A DNA stretch of 64,000 bases from Adiantum capillus-veneris. Lineage: Eukaryota > Streptophyta > Polypodiopsida > Polypodiales > Pteridaceae. This document shows, piece by piece, positions 20,783-31,811 of this stretch. Location: NCBI GenBank assembly GCA_014529385.2, contig CM043942.1:3682501-3746500 (forward strand), given 5' to 3'. Position numbers and translations under genes: made by a program. The number at the start of each line of letters is the position of its first letter. The first letter of the stretch is position 1. The notes under the pieces were generated by a model. The model was not told the origin of the DNA. It saw only the letters and a program-made list of their open reading frames with translations, and made no database searches.

Positions 20783-20953
20783 CTGAAATGATGACAAAAT
20801 CACACGCACAATGCACTATTTTATAACCGTTTTCCCTTGGTAGCACCACCAATGGTGCCACTCATTGTGACGTAGTTAGAAAACCCACAAAATGGCTATA
20901 TTAATTATAGACTTCTGCAGAGAATAAAAAATGTAGACAAGTGAATAACATAC

Positions 20954-21283
20954 CTCTCCATTGACACGTTTGTAAATGGGGGCTAGAATGTTAAAAGTGG
21001 TGCAGGATATAGAAGACTCTGAAGGAGCAACAAGAGAGGAATCATCGTTGACACTAGAGGTATCAGAATTGTATGAGATCACTTCGTCTTTGAAGCAAAC
21101 TGCGTGAAAACCATTGCGTCTAGGGGGGGTTCTAGTGAACTGCAAGTCCAGAACTTTGAGCTGATGAGGGGTGTACAGCGATGCTTGCCTGCCATTGTGC
21201 TGGAAGAGGGGGCCATAAATGGAAGAAGCGATGGCATGGGATGAGGTATCGAGTGCGCAGATAGAGGCGTGCGAGCGCAGCAT
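20954..21283 (-). CDS. CCR4-like deadenylase, first visible exon
   Basis: 110 codons from an ATG at 21283 to a GAG|GTATGT donor (intron GT at 20953-20952). The N-terminal 75 residues are Ser/Arg/His-rich, poorly conserved, and could include an organellar or low-complexity leader. The end reads SSISCTTFNILAPIYKRVNGE, the start of the EEP nuclease domain in plant CCR4 homologs (cf. xxSCTTFNILAPIYKR). Phase 0 joins cleanly to the next exon. A GTG-initiated upstream extension to 21301 is possible but less likely. Together the three exons form an uninterrupted 178-codon stretch, so the piece is either a living gene whose 3' exons are displaced by the LINE/LTR insertions or a recently truncated copy. 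Confidence 0.82.
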
Positions 21284-21486
21284 TATGAGGCTGCACCGCA
21301 CCTCCTTTCTGCTGACTGTGTTTTTTTGAAAAGTGCGTTGAGGCTACCAGAAAATCTACACTATCTAGTGTAACGCCCGTCCTATGAACTGGGCTCTCCT
21401 TCGATGCCTTTCTGTGAACCGGACTCCTGTCCAAAGGGCTAAGGCCATAGTGATCTGTTCCCTTTTGGTTACTGAAAAATGTCATA

Positions 21487-21957
21487 TGTAATTTTAAAGG
21501 AAAAAATTACCAAAATACCCCTCTAATTTGTGGAAATTCCCAAAGTACCCCTCAAATTTCAAAAATTCCCAAAATACCTTTGTTTCTATTTTGGTTGGAT
21601 TGTTCAAGATTTTTTAATCTTTATTCCTTTTTGACAATTGAGATCCATTTTGCGTGCTTAGCACGTAATTTGTCACAAGTTACCTCGCAAAAAAAGGCAA
21701 TTATGTCTAAAGATAATGAAACAATTCATCTCCATAGCCTACATAATCAACTCAGATTTTGGGTCTTGCATCTTATATTAAAAAGCTACAAATTTTTTAA
21801 TCTTTGGAGAAATTTAATTTCACAACCAAGGGTATTTTGGGAATTTTGGAAAATTTGAAGGGCATTTTGGGAATTTATGACATAATATGGAGGGTATTTT
21901 GGAAATTTCCACAAATTACAACGGTATTTTGGTAATTTTTCCAATTTTAATTGTACA
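21487..21957. mobile_element. Foldback / MITE-like element with long terminal inverted repeats
   Basis: The left arm (21487-21582, TGTAATTTTAAAGG then AAAATTACCAAAATACC) is mirrored by the right arm (about 21828-21957), whose reverse complement begins TGTACAATTAAAATTGG. Shared phrases include ATTACCAAAATACC, AATTTGTGGAAATT and AATTCCCAAAATACC. The right arm has about 25 extra bases. The 245-bp centre has no coding content. It is non-autonomous; no superfamily-specific target duplication could be assigned. Confidence 0.7.
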
Positions 21958-21999
21958 ATTTTTGGATTACATAAGTAGTCCTTAGTGAAGGGTAGATTT

Positions 22000-22220
22000 T
22001 TGGTGCAACTCTGGACCATTGACAAAAACTTGTCGATTAATGCCACATGACAAGCTAATGATAATTTTAAATTATTATTTTTAGACCCTTGTGAGAGGGT
22101 GTTGACATTTTTGGTGCAACTCTGGACCATTGACAAAAACTTGTCGATTAATGCCACATGAAAGGCTAATGATAATTTTAAATTATTATTTTTAGACCCT
22201 TGTGAGAGGGTGTTGACATT
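22000..22220. repeat. Two-copy 111-bp tandem duplication
   Basis: TGGTGCAACTCTGGACCATT starts at 22001 and again at 22112. The following 110 bases are the same apart from about two changes (ACAAGC versus AAAGGC). Confidence 0.93.
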
Positions 22221-22580
22221 TGTGTACCTCTCTCTTTAAAGAGGGCCATTGAGTATTGTGTCAAGCGTTATTGGCGTTCTAAAAGAAGCTTTAGAGAAGT
22301 GTTGGGTTAGGCATACTTTCAATGTTTGATTGGTAGAAAAGTTAGTAGACACTCAATGTGAGAAGAACGCTATCAAGAAAATGACGAAGCACCATTTAAC
22401 ATCTTGTTATTCTTAAAATTGCTTAATTGTAATTGGTGAGTGGAGTTAGTGGCCATTTATTCATGGAAGGAAAATGACGAAATAGACATTGTGTTAATAA
22501 TGATGCATTTTTTTCTAATTCAGATGATGATGGGTTTCTCTGGCTCTTTCTTCCTTATCGGTTTGTTTGCTTGATGCTGA

Positions 22581-22583
<3 letters not shown>
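22221..22583. other. No gene recognised
   Basis: AT-rich unique sequence with no convincing open frame or repeat. Confidence 0.5.

Positions 22584-22644
<61 letters not shown>
22584..22644. repeat. (CT)30 microsatellite
   Basis: An uninterrupted CT dinucleotide run of about 61 bp. Confidence 0.96.
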
Positions 22645-22646
<2 letters not shown>

Positions 22647-22689
22647 CTTGTTGCCAGTACTAATTTCAACCCCCACCCCCATCACATGC

Positions 22690-23665
22690 GGCCTCGGGCG
22701 CTATCTTGCATACCCTCCCTCACCTGCAACCCTCTCGGTAGATTGGAATGCCGCTGGTTCGGGGCAGTAGGTGGTGGACTCGGCATGGCCATTCTCCTTG
22801 CAATAGTAGCCAATGAGCATCTAGTGCATACAAATTTCATGGTGATGCACCCCGCGGGCCGTCGTTTGGTGTACGTCTGCTACATCTATGAGTTGAGACC
22901 CATTGGGCCATGTATCACTCTGCCAACATCTTCGTCCTACCACAGCCTCGCAACTTGGCTTGCCTTACATTCCTCCATCTTTAATATGTTTCTTTTAAGG
23001 ACCTGGAGTGGGTGAGCGTCCTCATTCTGGCTTGCCCTGCCCTTAGACATCTACATCTCCACTTTCTCCAATCAGTCATGATTGTGAAGAGATTACTGAT
23101 GCACACCTCACCACTCCATCTCTCGATTGTCCGCATCTTTCCTCCTTCCATCTGGGAATTTTCTACTTGCATGAACGTGTCACAGACAGCACCGACATCG
23201 CTACTCTATCTCTCGGCCGTTCGTGTATTTCCTCCTTCCATCTTGGACTTTTTTACTTACATGAACGTGCCACATACAGCAACATCGACTTCTTAGCGAT
23301 CAATTGTACAGCCATGAGCCAACTTTCTTTGGACGAGCTCAGCATCTGCAGATGGGGACTTCACCAGAGTACCATGCTCAGCTCACCTCATTATCCCTTG
23401 CAAATGGCGTCATCAAAGAGCTCAACGAGCTGGAGCATAGCCTACGTGAATGTCCGAGAGCCAACCTACTGTATGTCTCTTTCACGAGCACGTCGTGGAT
23501 GCTACTTGGATTTGATACCCCCCATCTGGAACCTCTCACCCTAAACTACAACAACTTGCAGACGCTTCGTTTCTATAGATGTGGCAGTCGACCGTTGTTG
23601 GACGAAGATATGACGTTCATCAGCACGTGCACATTCCCTCGCTTACAATCCTTGCTTCTTCTCTG
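22690..23665 (+). pseudogene. Decayed leucine-rich-repeat (possibly F-box/LRR) coding stretch
   Basis: Translation in shifting frames gives LRR-like lines: LEWVSVLILACPALRHLHLHF (about 23000-23065), ANGVIKELNELEHSLRECP (about 23400-23460), LEPLTLNYNNLQTLRFYRC (about 23529-23583) and CTFPRLQSLLLL just before TGA at 23664-23666. The spacing and the CPxLRxLxL phrase recall plant F-box/LRR or FBD proteins. No F-box was identified. An internal near-repeat (VRIFPPSIWEFSTCMNV and VRVFPPSILDFFTYMNV, about 23120-23275) points to duplication of one repeat unit. Two or more frame changes make it a pseudogene, or a multi-exon gene I cannot resolve. Family call moderate to weak. Confidence 0.45.
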
Positions 23666-24757
23666 AATCTCATAGCAACTGTTTGGATTAGTATGGCAAC
23701 GTGGGAGACAATGGTTCATTCGTTTCCCTTAATGCTGGAGGTGTAATGGAAATGGCCTATGAACTTAGAGAATAGCGGAATTAGGAGAATTAAAGAGAGC
23801 ATTTTTATGAGATTACTTTGAGAACATAGAAGGTGAACATAATTGAAGGTAGCAACATAATCATAGTACTTAATTAACTCGGCATGAACTATACTTTTGC
23901 AAGAGAGAGAGTTTAGAGAACTTGACAAGAGTTGAGGACTGGACTTATGTGGAGTTGGTCCCCCCTCCAAAAATAGGCTTTTGTATTATAATCAAGAGAG
24001 ACTTGGTACAATACAATCTTTGTGTTCCTTGTGACTTACGTGATGCACTAAAGATGGAAAGCTTCATGCATCATGATCATAACATAAACTTTGCAAAAAT
24101 CATTAACTATCCCAAGCCTCAGTCCCAAGGCCTCAAACACCTTCAAAGGTGGAGAAAGCTAGCGGCGGGGAATGAGGGTAGAGAAGAGGAAGAAGAAACA
24201 TTCATAGGAGAAAGAAATAGTTTCTCACTTATCATCACTCTTCTTGCTAGCATACATAATATCATAGCAATGAAGATGGATAAGATGGAAAGCTTAAGCA
24301 TTGAAGCATGGCTCTTGGTTGGTTTTGCACTCCATAGCCAAGAGTGTTGGTGTAGGCTCTCAACTTCTCTACTAGCTTGGAGAAGGAGATGGAGCTCTTG
24401 CACTTTGCACTTCACACAATGAGAGTGTGTGTGGGAGAGTATACCCCCCAAGCAACCCCCCTTCTTGATTTGGTTGACCCCCTCTTCTAACTTAACTTGG
24501 AAGCTCATTGGACCCCTGCAAGCCTGGCTAATCACATACAGAATGCATATCAAGCAACAAGGGTAGTCGTGGGACAAGTGTCCCCCTTTCCCCTTTGAGA
24601 AAGAGGACTTAATAAATGCAAAAACAATATATTAAATCAACTAAATTATAATTGGATCCCTTGGGAGGTTAACCAATAGGCTTTAGGCACACCACGAGGG
24701 CAACATGGGTAGGGGCTTGACATGTGTCCTTGCTGCCTCTTGAGGCTTGGCCTTACC

Positions 24758-24761
<4 letters not shown>

Positions 24762-24819
<58 letters not shown>
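24762..24819. repeat. (TG)n microsatellite in E4 3' LTR
   Basis: A TG run of about 58 bp, longer than the corresponding run in the right LTR (about 45706-45736). Confidence 0.93.
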
Positions 24820-24822
<3 letters not shown>

Positions 24823-24905
24823 TGTGGGTGGGTGTTCTCTCTCATCCCCCTAGCTTTAAGGCTCGCCCCCTCCTTTGTAGAGATTTTGTTGACTTTTGGA
24901 ACACA

Positions 24906-24910
24906 AGCAC
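24906..24910. repeat. Target-site duplication of E3 (left), AGCAC
   Basis: AGCAC here equals AGCAC at 33531-33535 immediately outside the E3 LTRs. Confidence 0.93.
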
Positions 24911-25602
24911 TATAATGGAAATGGCCTATGAACTTTGAGAGTAGCGGAATTAGGAAATTAGGTGAAGCACTTTTGCGAGATTACTTTGTGAGCATAGCGG
25001 GTGAATTTAATTGATGGTAGCAACATAAACATGGCACTTAGTTAACTCGGCATGAACAATACTTTTGCAAGAGAGAGAGTTTAGAGAACATGACAATAGT
25101 TGAGGACCGGATTCATACGGAGCCGGTCCCCCCTCCAATAGGAATTTGTATTATAGTTTCTCCCATCAAGAGAGACTTGGTACAATACAATCTTTGTGTT
25201 CCTTGTGACCTAGGTGATGCAATGAAGATGGAAATCTTCATGCATCACAAGCATAACATAAACTTTGAAGAAAGCATTAACTATCCCAAGCCTTAGTCCC
25301 AAGGCCTCAAACACCTTCGAAAGTGGAGAGAGCTAGCGGGGAATGAGGATAGGGAAGAGGAAGAAGAAACATTCCATAGGAGAAAGAATAGTTCCTCAGT
25401 TATCATCACTCTTCTTGCTAGCATACATAATATCATAGTAATGAAGATGGAGAAGATAGCAAGCTTAAGCATTGAAGCATGGCTCTTGGTTGGATTTGCA
25501 TTCCATAGCCAAGAGTGTTGGTGTAGGCTCTTACTTCTCACAAGCTTGGAGAAGGAGGTGGAGTTCCTCAACTTTCACCAAGTGAGAATGAATCCACCAA
25601 AC

Positions 25603-25672
<70 letters not shown>

Positions 25673-26660
25673 TGTATATCCCCCCAGAACTCCCCTTGCT
25701 TGCTTGGGGCAAGTTGTAGCTTTTACACATGTTTCAAGCTCATTGGACCCCTCTCCCCCCTAGCCAATCACATGCAACATGCATTCAAGTACATGGGTAG
25801 TCTTTGAACAAGTGTGCTCCTTACCCCTTAGAGAGAGAGAGAGAGAGCTTGAAAATATTTGTTGGATGGAACTAGAAGCTCATTGGACCCCTCTTTAGCC
25901 CAATCAATAGCATTCAAGCACACCATGTGGTTAAGCATAGGGAGAGTCTGATATGTGTCTCATGTGCCCTTTGAGAAAAGGGATGCCCTTTGGGTGAGTG
26001 GAAGGTTAAGTCAAAGATTCCCCTAACTTTGGGACTTTCATGCATAGTAAGCTTCTCAAGCACCTTCCTCATTAAGTTTATAGGGTCTCTTTTTTACTCA
26101 AGCACCTTACCTCCCCATGCATGGGAAGCTTCTCAAGCACCTTCTTCATTAAGTATGACAAGCACCTCAAGTACCTTGGTCATCAAGCATGACAAGCACC
26201 TCAAGCACCTTAGTCATCAAGCACGACAAGCACCTCAAGCTTAGGTCGGGTTCCCACCTCAAGCTCAGCCCTAGCTTGCCTAAGGTCAAAGGACTTTTAA
26301 CACTAACCATTGGAGATCTTTAATGAAGCTAACCCAAAGGTATTTTAAACTCCATTAGATGCACGTTGCTCTTTGATAGACTATCTCCTTTTGGACCCGT
26401 ATTGAGATGCAACCATCTCTCCTTTTGGTCCCCTACGGAGATAAGTCTAGAAGCACTTATTGCACATTGCTCTTTGGTAGACCATCTCCTTTTGGACCCG
26501 TATTGAGATGCAACTATCTCTCCTTTTGGTCCCCTGCTGAGATAGGTCTAGAAGCACATGTCTCTATTCTAACTCTTGTTCCCGTTTATCCTCCCACATT
26601 AAATGATCAGCTTAGTATGAGAAAATCATTTGGGTAAGTTAGATATTAGATTTTATGACA
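24911..26660 (-). repeat. E3 3' LTR (left copy)
   Basis: It begins TATAATGG (second base changed from the canonical TG) and ends ATTTTATGACA. It contains a (TG)n run at 25605-25672, a GACAAGCACCTCAAGCACCT tandem block (about 26150-26240) and a roughly 110-bp duplicated block with CTCCTTTTGGACCCGTATTG (about 26345-26555). Confidence 0.95.
25605..25672. repeat. (TG)n microsatellite in E3 3' LTR
   Basis: A TG run of about 68 bp where the other LTR has only about 16 bp (near 32500-32517), so most of the LTR length difference is microsatellite change. Confidence 0.93.
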
Positions 26661-26682
26661 TTACCTCTCTCTTGAAATCATA
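26661..26682 (-). other. E3 polypurine tract
   Basis: The minus strand reads AAGAGAGAGGTAA directly before the TGTCATAAAATC start of the 3' LTR. The same bases occur beside the E4 LTR at 34094. Confidence 0.8.
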
Positions 26683-27039
26683 GTTGTCCTCGACTATGAG
26701 GTAGAGAAGATACAGCCTAGTCATTAGTCCATGTTTCTTAGCGGGTAGAGGATCCCTTTTTACCCTACGACATCATTCCAAGATGGAGGACTAATCCATT
26801 TGGTGCTTGGGAGACGTAGCTGCAAGCATGCCTGCTCTTTAGTCCATATCATACTTCCAAAGTAGAGTGACAAGTTCTACTTGGTGTTTGGGAGACATCG
26901 TCACCACAAACATGATTCTAAGCATGCATACTATTTAAATTTGTGCACAATAAAAAGAGAACTAGTCTTATAAGACAAAAAAAAAAATCATTTAAAATGA
27001 ATTTTCATATGCTTACTCTAGTGCAACATTTTAAGCATT

Positions 27040-28408
27040 GACAAGGTTCATATTATCCTTAAGCTAGGTTCCTTGCATCCATTTAGCATCTTTAAAAGGA
27101 TAATTCTTTAACTTAATAAGATGTCGTCATATAATCTTACCATTTCTTAATACCTTGTCTTCATGTCATAGGATGGACTCAAATTGAAGTAATTCTTCTT
27201 GATCTTTGATTTTTGGAGGGTCTGCAACTATTTCTTCTTTTGATGGCACTCCTTTGTAAGGCTTACGTAGGCTCTCATGGAAAGCATTGTGTATGAGCCA
27301 ATGGTTGGGCAACTTTAATTGATAAGCCATCTCATTGATTGGCTTAAGAATTTAAAAAGGACCATAGTATCTTTTTGCTTGTTTAGCATAATACTCTTAG
27401 TGGCCCGAAGGATTCTTGCCCGTAGTATGCCTTAGATGAGCCTTGAGAAACTTTAGCAAGACCCAATCATTTTTCTTAAAGGCTAAGGCTCTTCTATGCT
27501 TATTAGCAATAGCCCTTTTTGCCTTTGCTTTGAGATGGATATAACCTCTTTAATCTTTGGAAAAGTTTCTTGTGAGTCTCGGCTATATTCATCAGCAGTG
27601 AAGATCTTCCCATGTATTTTAAGTAGTAAGGGACTTTTGGATCTTCCCTCTTTAACCTCGAAAGGTGCTTTCCCCATAGAAGTATGTACAATGTCATTGT
27701 ACGCATACTCCATAAGAGGTAGGTACTTCTATCATTGAGAACATTGATCTACTTCCATGACATAGGCTTTTAGTAGATTCAAGAATCATTAGATTAGTTA
27801 TTTCACTTTGGTCATCCGTTTGTGGATGATAGACCGAAAGAGAAATTTAATCTACTTCCTAGATTCTCAAAGAGACCCTTCCAGAAATTACTAGTCATTC
27901 TAAGATCTTTGTCTGACACTGTGGATGTTGGAAAGCCATGATACTTGAAAATTTGAGATCTAAAGAGGGTTGCCATTTGATGTGCCTTAATAGTCCTTTT
28001 GACAGGCATAGAGTGTGTTTTCTTGTTAAGGGTGTCAACTGAAACAATACAAGTTGCTTCCCTCGATCAAATTTCAACTTTTGGTATACCACACATTTTG
28101 AAACATACTCTTGTATGTTTACTTTTCATGGTAGACCAATAAAAATACATTTCTACTCCTTGAAGAGTAGATTATGGATTCCCTCTTTGCCCCGCATTAG
28201 GAAAAGTATGGGATTCATACATGACTTTCTTATTGTATGGGTGAGTAACACATAGCCTATTGCCATTTGAAAGATAACCATCCTTTAAGGTGAATGGTTC
28301 TTTTTTCTTCCCTAATGCAAAGGTTGTAATCACATACTTAAATTCTTGGTCAGTAGCATACTCGTCTATCATAAAAGATAGATCATTATGAGTTGCTATA
28401 GACACCAC
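27040..28408 (-). pseudogene. E3 integrase and chromodomain-like tail
   Basis: Going down the minus strand: a pre-integrase segment (VSIATHNDLSFMIDEYATDQ; KKVMYESHTFPNAGQ), a shortened core with THSMPVKRTIKAHQMATLF, then TVSDKDLRMTSNFWKGLF (the second catalytic Asp region) and YHPQTDDQSEITN (the catalytic Glu region). The GPxF-type segment MGKAPFEVKEG-x-SKSPLL follows. The chromodomain-like end around 27200-27060 matches the E4 EDKVLRHGKIIQQFLIKFKNYP region in pieces. The first DDE Asp region is damaged, and frames change several times. Integrase would insert the cDNA; a chromodomain would steer it to chromatin marks. Confidence 0.78.
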
Positions 28409-28420
28409 ATTTACCCTTGG

Positions 28421-29550
28421 TCATTGTGAAAGTGCATCAACCACTTGATTGTGCTTGTTAGAAATGTGAGCAATTTTAAATTTAAATTGAAAAAGAAAAT
28501 TTGCCCACCTCATTTGTTTGTCGGAGAGCTTGGTTTGCGTCATGAAGTTCTTGAGGCTTTGTGATCCATTTGTAGGATGAATGGAGTCCCCAAAAGATAG
28601 TGTTTCCACATGTTTAGGGCATATAGAATAGCTAGTAGCTCTTTTTTGTATTTGCCCAATACTCACTTATCAAAGTTGAGTCTTTGACTCTTATATGCTA
28701 TGGCATGCCCTTCTTGAAGCAAAATAGCTCCAAGGCAATTACCACAAGCATCACAAAATGGCTTTGAGAGATCTAGTAGTGTGAGCACACGTTGAGAGAT
28801 AAGCTTCTTCAAAAGCTTCTTGCACTTTTGCAGTCCATGAATACTTAACTTTCTTTTTTGTTAAGTCATGTAATGGGCTTGCTATTAGCGATAATTTTTT
28901 TTAAAGAAGCATCTATAGTATGCACACATACTTATGAAGCTTCGAACCTCCTGTAGATTCTTTGGATTAGGCCATCCTTTTATTATCTCTAACTTTGTTG
29001 GATCCATACGGGTGCCATCTTTAGAGATAATGTGACCTAAATATTGAATCTCTTGTACAAAAAATTCACTTTTTTTTTTTAATTGATGAAAAGCTTATTC
29101 TCTCTCACAACTTGAAAGATTACCTGGAGGTGTCGCTTGTACTCTTCAAGAGAATTTGAATGGCCTGAAGATTTTTGTCCATCATGAGTTTGAATGCGTC
29201 TGGGGGATTTGTCAGGCCAAAACTTGTAAAGTATCAAATAGATCTTCTACCCGCGGCACGGGAAATATATTTTTGATAGTGATCTTATTTAGTGCTCTAT
29301 AGTCGACACACATGTGATATGTGTCATATTTCTTTTGCACTAAAAGAAATGGTGAACAAAATGGAGAGGAGCTAGACCTCACCATCCCTTTTTCCACCAA
29401 TTCATGCACTTGCCTCATGATCTCCTCTTGTTGAACTTGTGAAACTCGATAAAGAGGCTTGTTAGGCACAGAGCTTCTTGGTAGGAGCTCAATTGTATGG
29501 TCATCATCCCTCACTATGGATATCATCAATGAAAACATCTTGGGATCCAT
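28421..29550 (-). pseudogene. E3 reverse transcriptase and RNase H, core deleted
   Basis: RT begins RSSVPNKPLYRVSQVQQEEI, with FLLVQKKYDTYHMCVDYRAL and VPRVEDLFDTLQ. Immediately after, the sequence jumps to FGLTNPPDAFKLMMDKN, skipping the roughly 40 residues that in E4 hold GSTYFSRIYLKSGYHQIK. A second gap removes the block with the FFDD catalytic pair before EEYKRHLQVIFQ. RNase H pieces follow (CDACGNCLGAILLQEGHAIA; QSLKNFMTQTKLSDKQMRWA). The polymerase therefore lacks its active site irrespective of the frameshifts. Confidence 0.82.
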
Positions 29551-29588
29551 TTAGGAATTTAGACAACTCTAATTCCTCTTGATTCCAT

Positions 29589-31397
29589 TTATTGCAAGGA
29601 TATGGTGTTCCCCGACTCATTAGCATCTATGTACATGCTCTTTTCCCTGTAGTAGGTGAAGTAGATTCTCCTTTCAAGGAAATTCATGTTGGAAGCCATG
29701 CGGTTAAACCATGGTGTCCCAACAATAACATTCACATGTTTGAGAGGGGAGATGAAGAAATCCTTTTTGTCCACATAGCTTTGAGCATGAAGCCTTAATT
29801 TTCCAATTAAGAAAGTAACTGAGACGTCTTGTCCCTTGATAGCTCCATTGGCTTTCAATGCATCTCCCATCCCGTGGGCTTGTATGCCTAGCTTGGTGGT
29901 CAACTCCGTGGATATGAAGTTGTGAGTTGAACCAGGGTCAAACAAAATAAAGGCATCATGATCTTGCATCTTTCCCCAAGCATAGGAAAGGAGAAATCCT
30001 TGGAAATGAGCATCGTCTTTTGGAGCTTCAAACATAGAGGCTCTAGGAGTCTCATTGCGGGCAATTCTCTTGGGGCAAGGACGATAGCCATGGCCTTGCT
30101 TCGCACACTTAAAACATTTGTGGTCCTTATGAAAAGATTCTAGCTCTTTAGGAGAGAGTTTATATTTACCTTTGTAAATTGCCTTCTCCTTGGACCGATT
30201 GTTATTGTTGTTGGAATAGCCTTGGTAAGAATTTTGGGCATTGGTTTTTCTCTTGATATCACTTTTGTCTTTATTTTCTATGGGCTTGACATTCCGTCTA
30301 GTCTCTTGTTGGAAATGGTGTGTGAAGCAACCATGGTATGGTGGATTACTTCGTTGATAGAACCAGGCCGTTGAGAGTTGACATACTCGGCCATCTCTTC
30401 AGATAATCCTACACAGAATTGTTACTTTTGCTCAACAAAGTCTATCTTTTGAAAGACAGTACCTTTGAGATGTAAATCCCAAAACTTGTCCACATATTTG
30501 TGGATAGACTCATGAGAGAGAAGCATCAAACTCCGCCATTCGGTGAGCACTTTGTCCTTCACATCGCTTGCAAGGAATTGCTTCATGATGGAAACTCATA
30601 TAGTTTTCCATGTCTTTGGGTTTTCGCCGTTGCCACGAAGGCTAGCCCACCATTGAGGAGCCAATTTTTGGAAGTGCATAGCTACATGGTGTAGCTTGGA
30701 GGACTCCGTGAAGCCCTCGTCTCCAAAGGCCGCATCAAATTGTTGGATGAAGGCCAATACTTTGTCGGTAGCACCAAAGGTGCCATCATAGGCGAGAAAG
30801 AGATACTCTTTCCTCCCTCATTGAACTTCTTGAGCTTTTGGGACTTTCGCCATGCAGAGTAAGCTTTGCGATGTCCTCCCTCTTGTATTCTCTAGGAGAA
30901 TAGCCATAGCTTTCATCGGTAGAGGAGGAAGGTGAAGAAGAAGGAGAAGAGGAAGACCTCTTTCTTGCCCTTTGCTTCCTTTGTTTCCTCTCTTCCCTTT
31001 TGGAGTGTCAAGGAGAAGGACTATGGGTTAATCCTTTCCTTTTGGGAGAAGTTGGCGATCGTTTAGTACGCCTTCTTTGTGGAGCCACATCTTTGGAGGA
31101 TTTTAGGGATTCATTATTTTCTTGATCTTTGGATTCCTCCTCTCGTATGGGAGAGAGTCTTCTTTTGGGGGTCTCAGTAAGAGGCCTTCTAAGCTCTCTC
31201 TCCTCTTGGAGAGGAAAGGAATTCCCATAAGCACGAAGTTGTTGAGTAACTTTGGCTTGCAAAGCGGGGTTGCCCATAGCTTGTTGCAACCTAGTGACAA
31301 GATAATTAACAAACATGGGGGCATCATCATTAGCACCTTCGTGTGCAAAATCAAAGTTATCAATGTTCATTCTACTCTCTTGATTATTGTCACTCAT
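29589..31397 (-). pseudogene. E3 gag and protease
   Basis: Gag starts MSDNNQESRMNIDNFDFAH at 31397 and is open to about 31008 with a basic Ser/Arg-rich region (RRRTKRSPTSPKRKG). The middle is broken (31000-30140). A knuckle-like segment (KHGYRPCPKR phrase near 30090) leads to the protease at 30035-29589 with catalytic loop LFDPGSTHNFIS and the closing VIVGTPWFNRMASNM. E4 keeps DTGSTHNFIS at the same place, so the Asp-Pro-Gly here is a substitution of the middle residue. Confidence 0.85.
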
Positions 31398-31798
31398 GTT
31401 AATTAAACTTATGTGTTTACTTAGTGTATATTTTGGCAATTCAAAACCTTAGTTGTTACTCCTCTTCGCCTTTGAAAATAGGCACTTAAGTATCTACACC
31501 CACGGCTCGAATTGGTTAATTATAGAGAGTAGTGGAGTGAGTCTAACATAGCGGAGTTGTCGAGGGATAGCTCCTTTTGGATTTCTTATGGATCAATAAT
31601 GGTAAAGCCGTATAAAAGTCTAAAAAAACTCCATTATTAAGACCAAAGCTTCAAAGGTGTGCACCATATCCTACATACTAGGCTCAACAAAACTGATAAT
31701 AGATGCCAGTCCCACTTACCCTAATATAATTAACAAAAACAACCATTAATAGGCTACTTAAGGACCTCTCTTCTTAAGAAAGAAAAGAGAAACCAAAT
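31398..31798 (-). other. E3 leader between primer site and gag
   Basis: Non-coding. It is homologous to the E4 leader at 43608-44048, including GGTGTGCACCATATCC, but without the inverted duplication found in E4. Confidence 0.7.
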
Positions 31799-31811
31799 GC
31801 TCTGATACCAA
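31799..31811 (-). other. E3 primer-binding site (initiator Met tRNA)
   Basis: The minus strand reads TGGTATCAGAGCA next to the right LTR. Confidence 0.92.

Larger units (their letters stand above)
23742..24910 (-). repeat. E4 3' LTR, first part (interrupted by E3)
   Basis: It starts TGTAATGGAAATGGCC like the right LTR at 44062 and runs to the AGCAC target site of E3. It continues at 33536. Confidence 0.9.

Noticed and set aside
24143-24577. 144-residue minus-strand open frame, repeated at 44468-44803 and 25293-25571
   Set aside because: Lies in LTR copies of the E3/E4 family and is disrupted differently in each; most likely LTR sequence, not a gene.
24724-24915. Open frame of alternating Cys-Val residues (also at 25441-25807, 45671-45865, 46814-47008)
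   Set aside because: Translation of (TG)n microsatellites; no protein expected.
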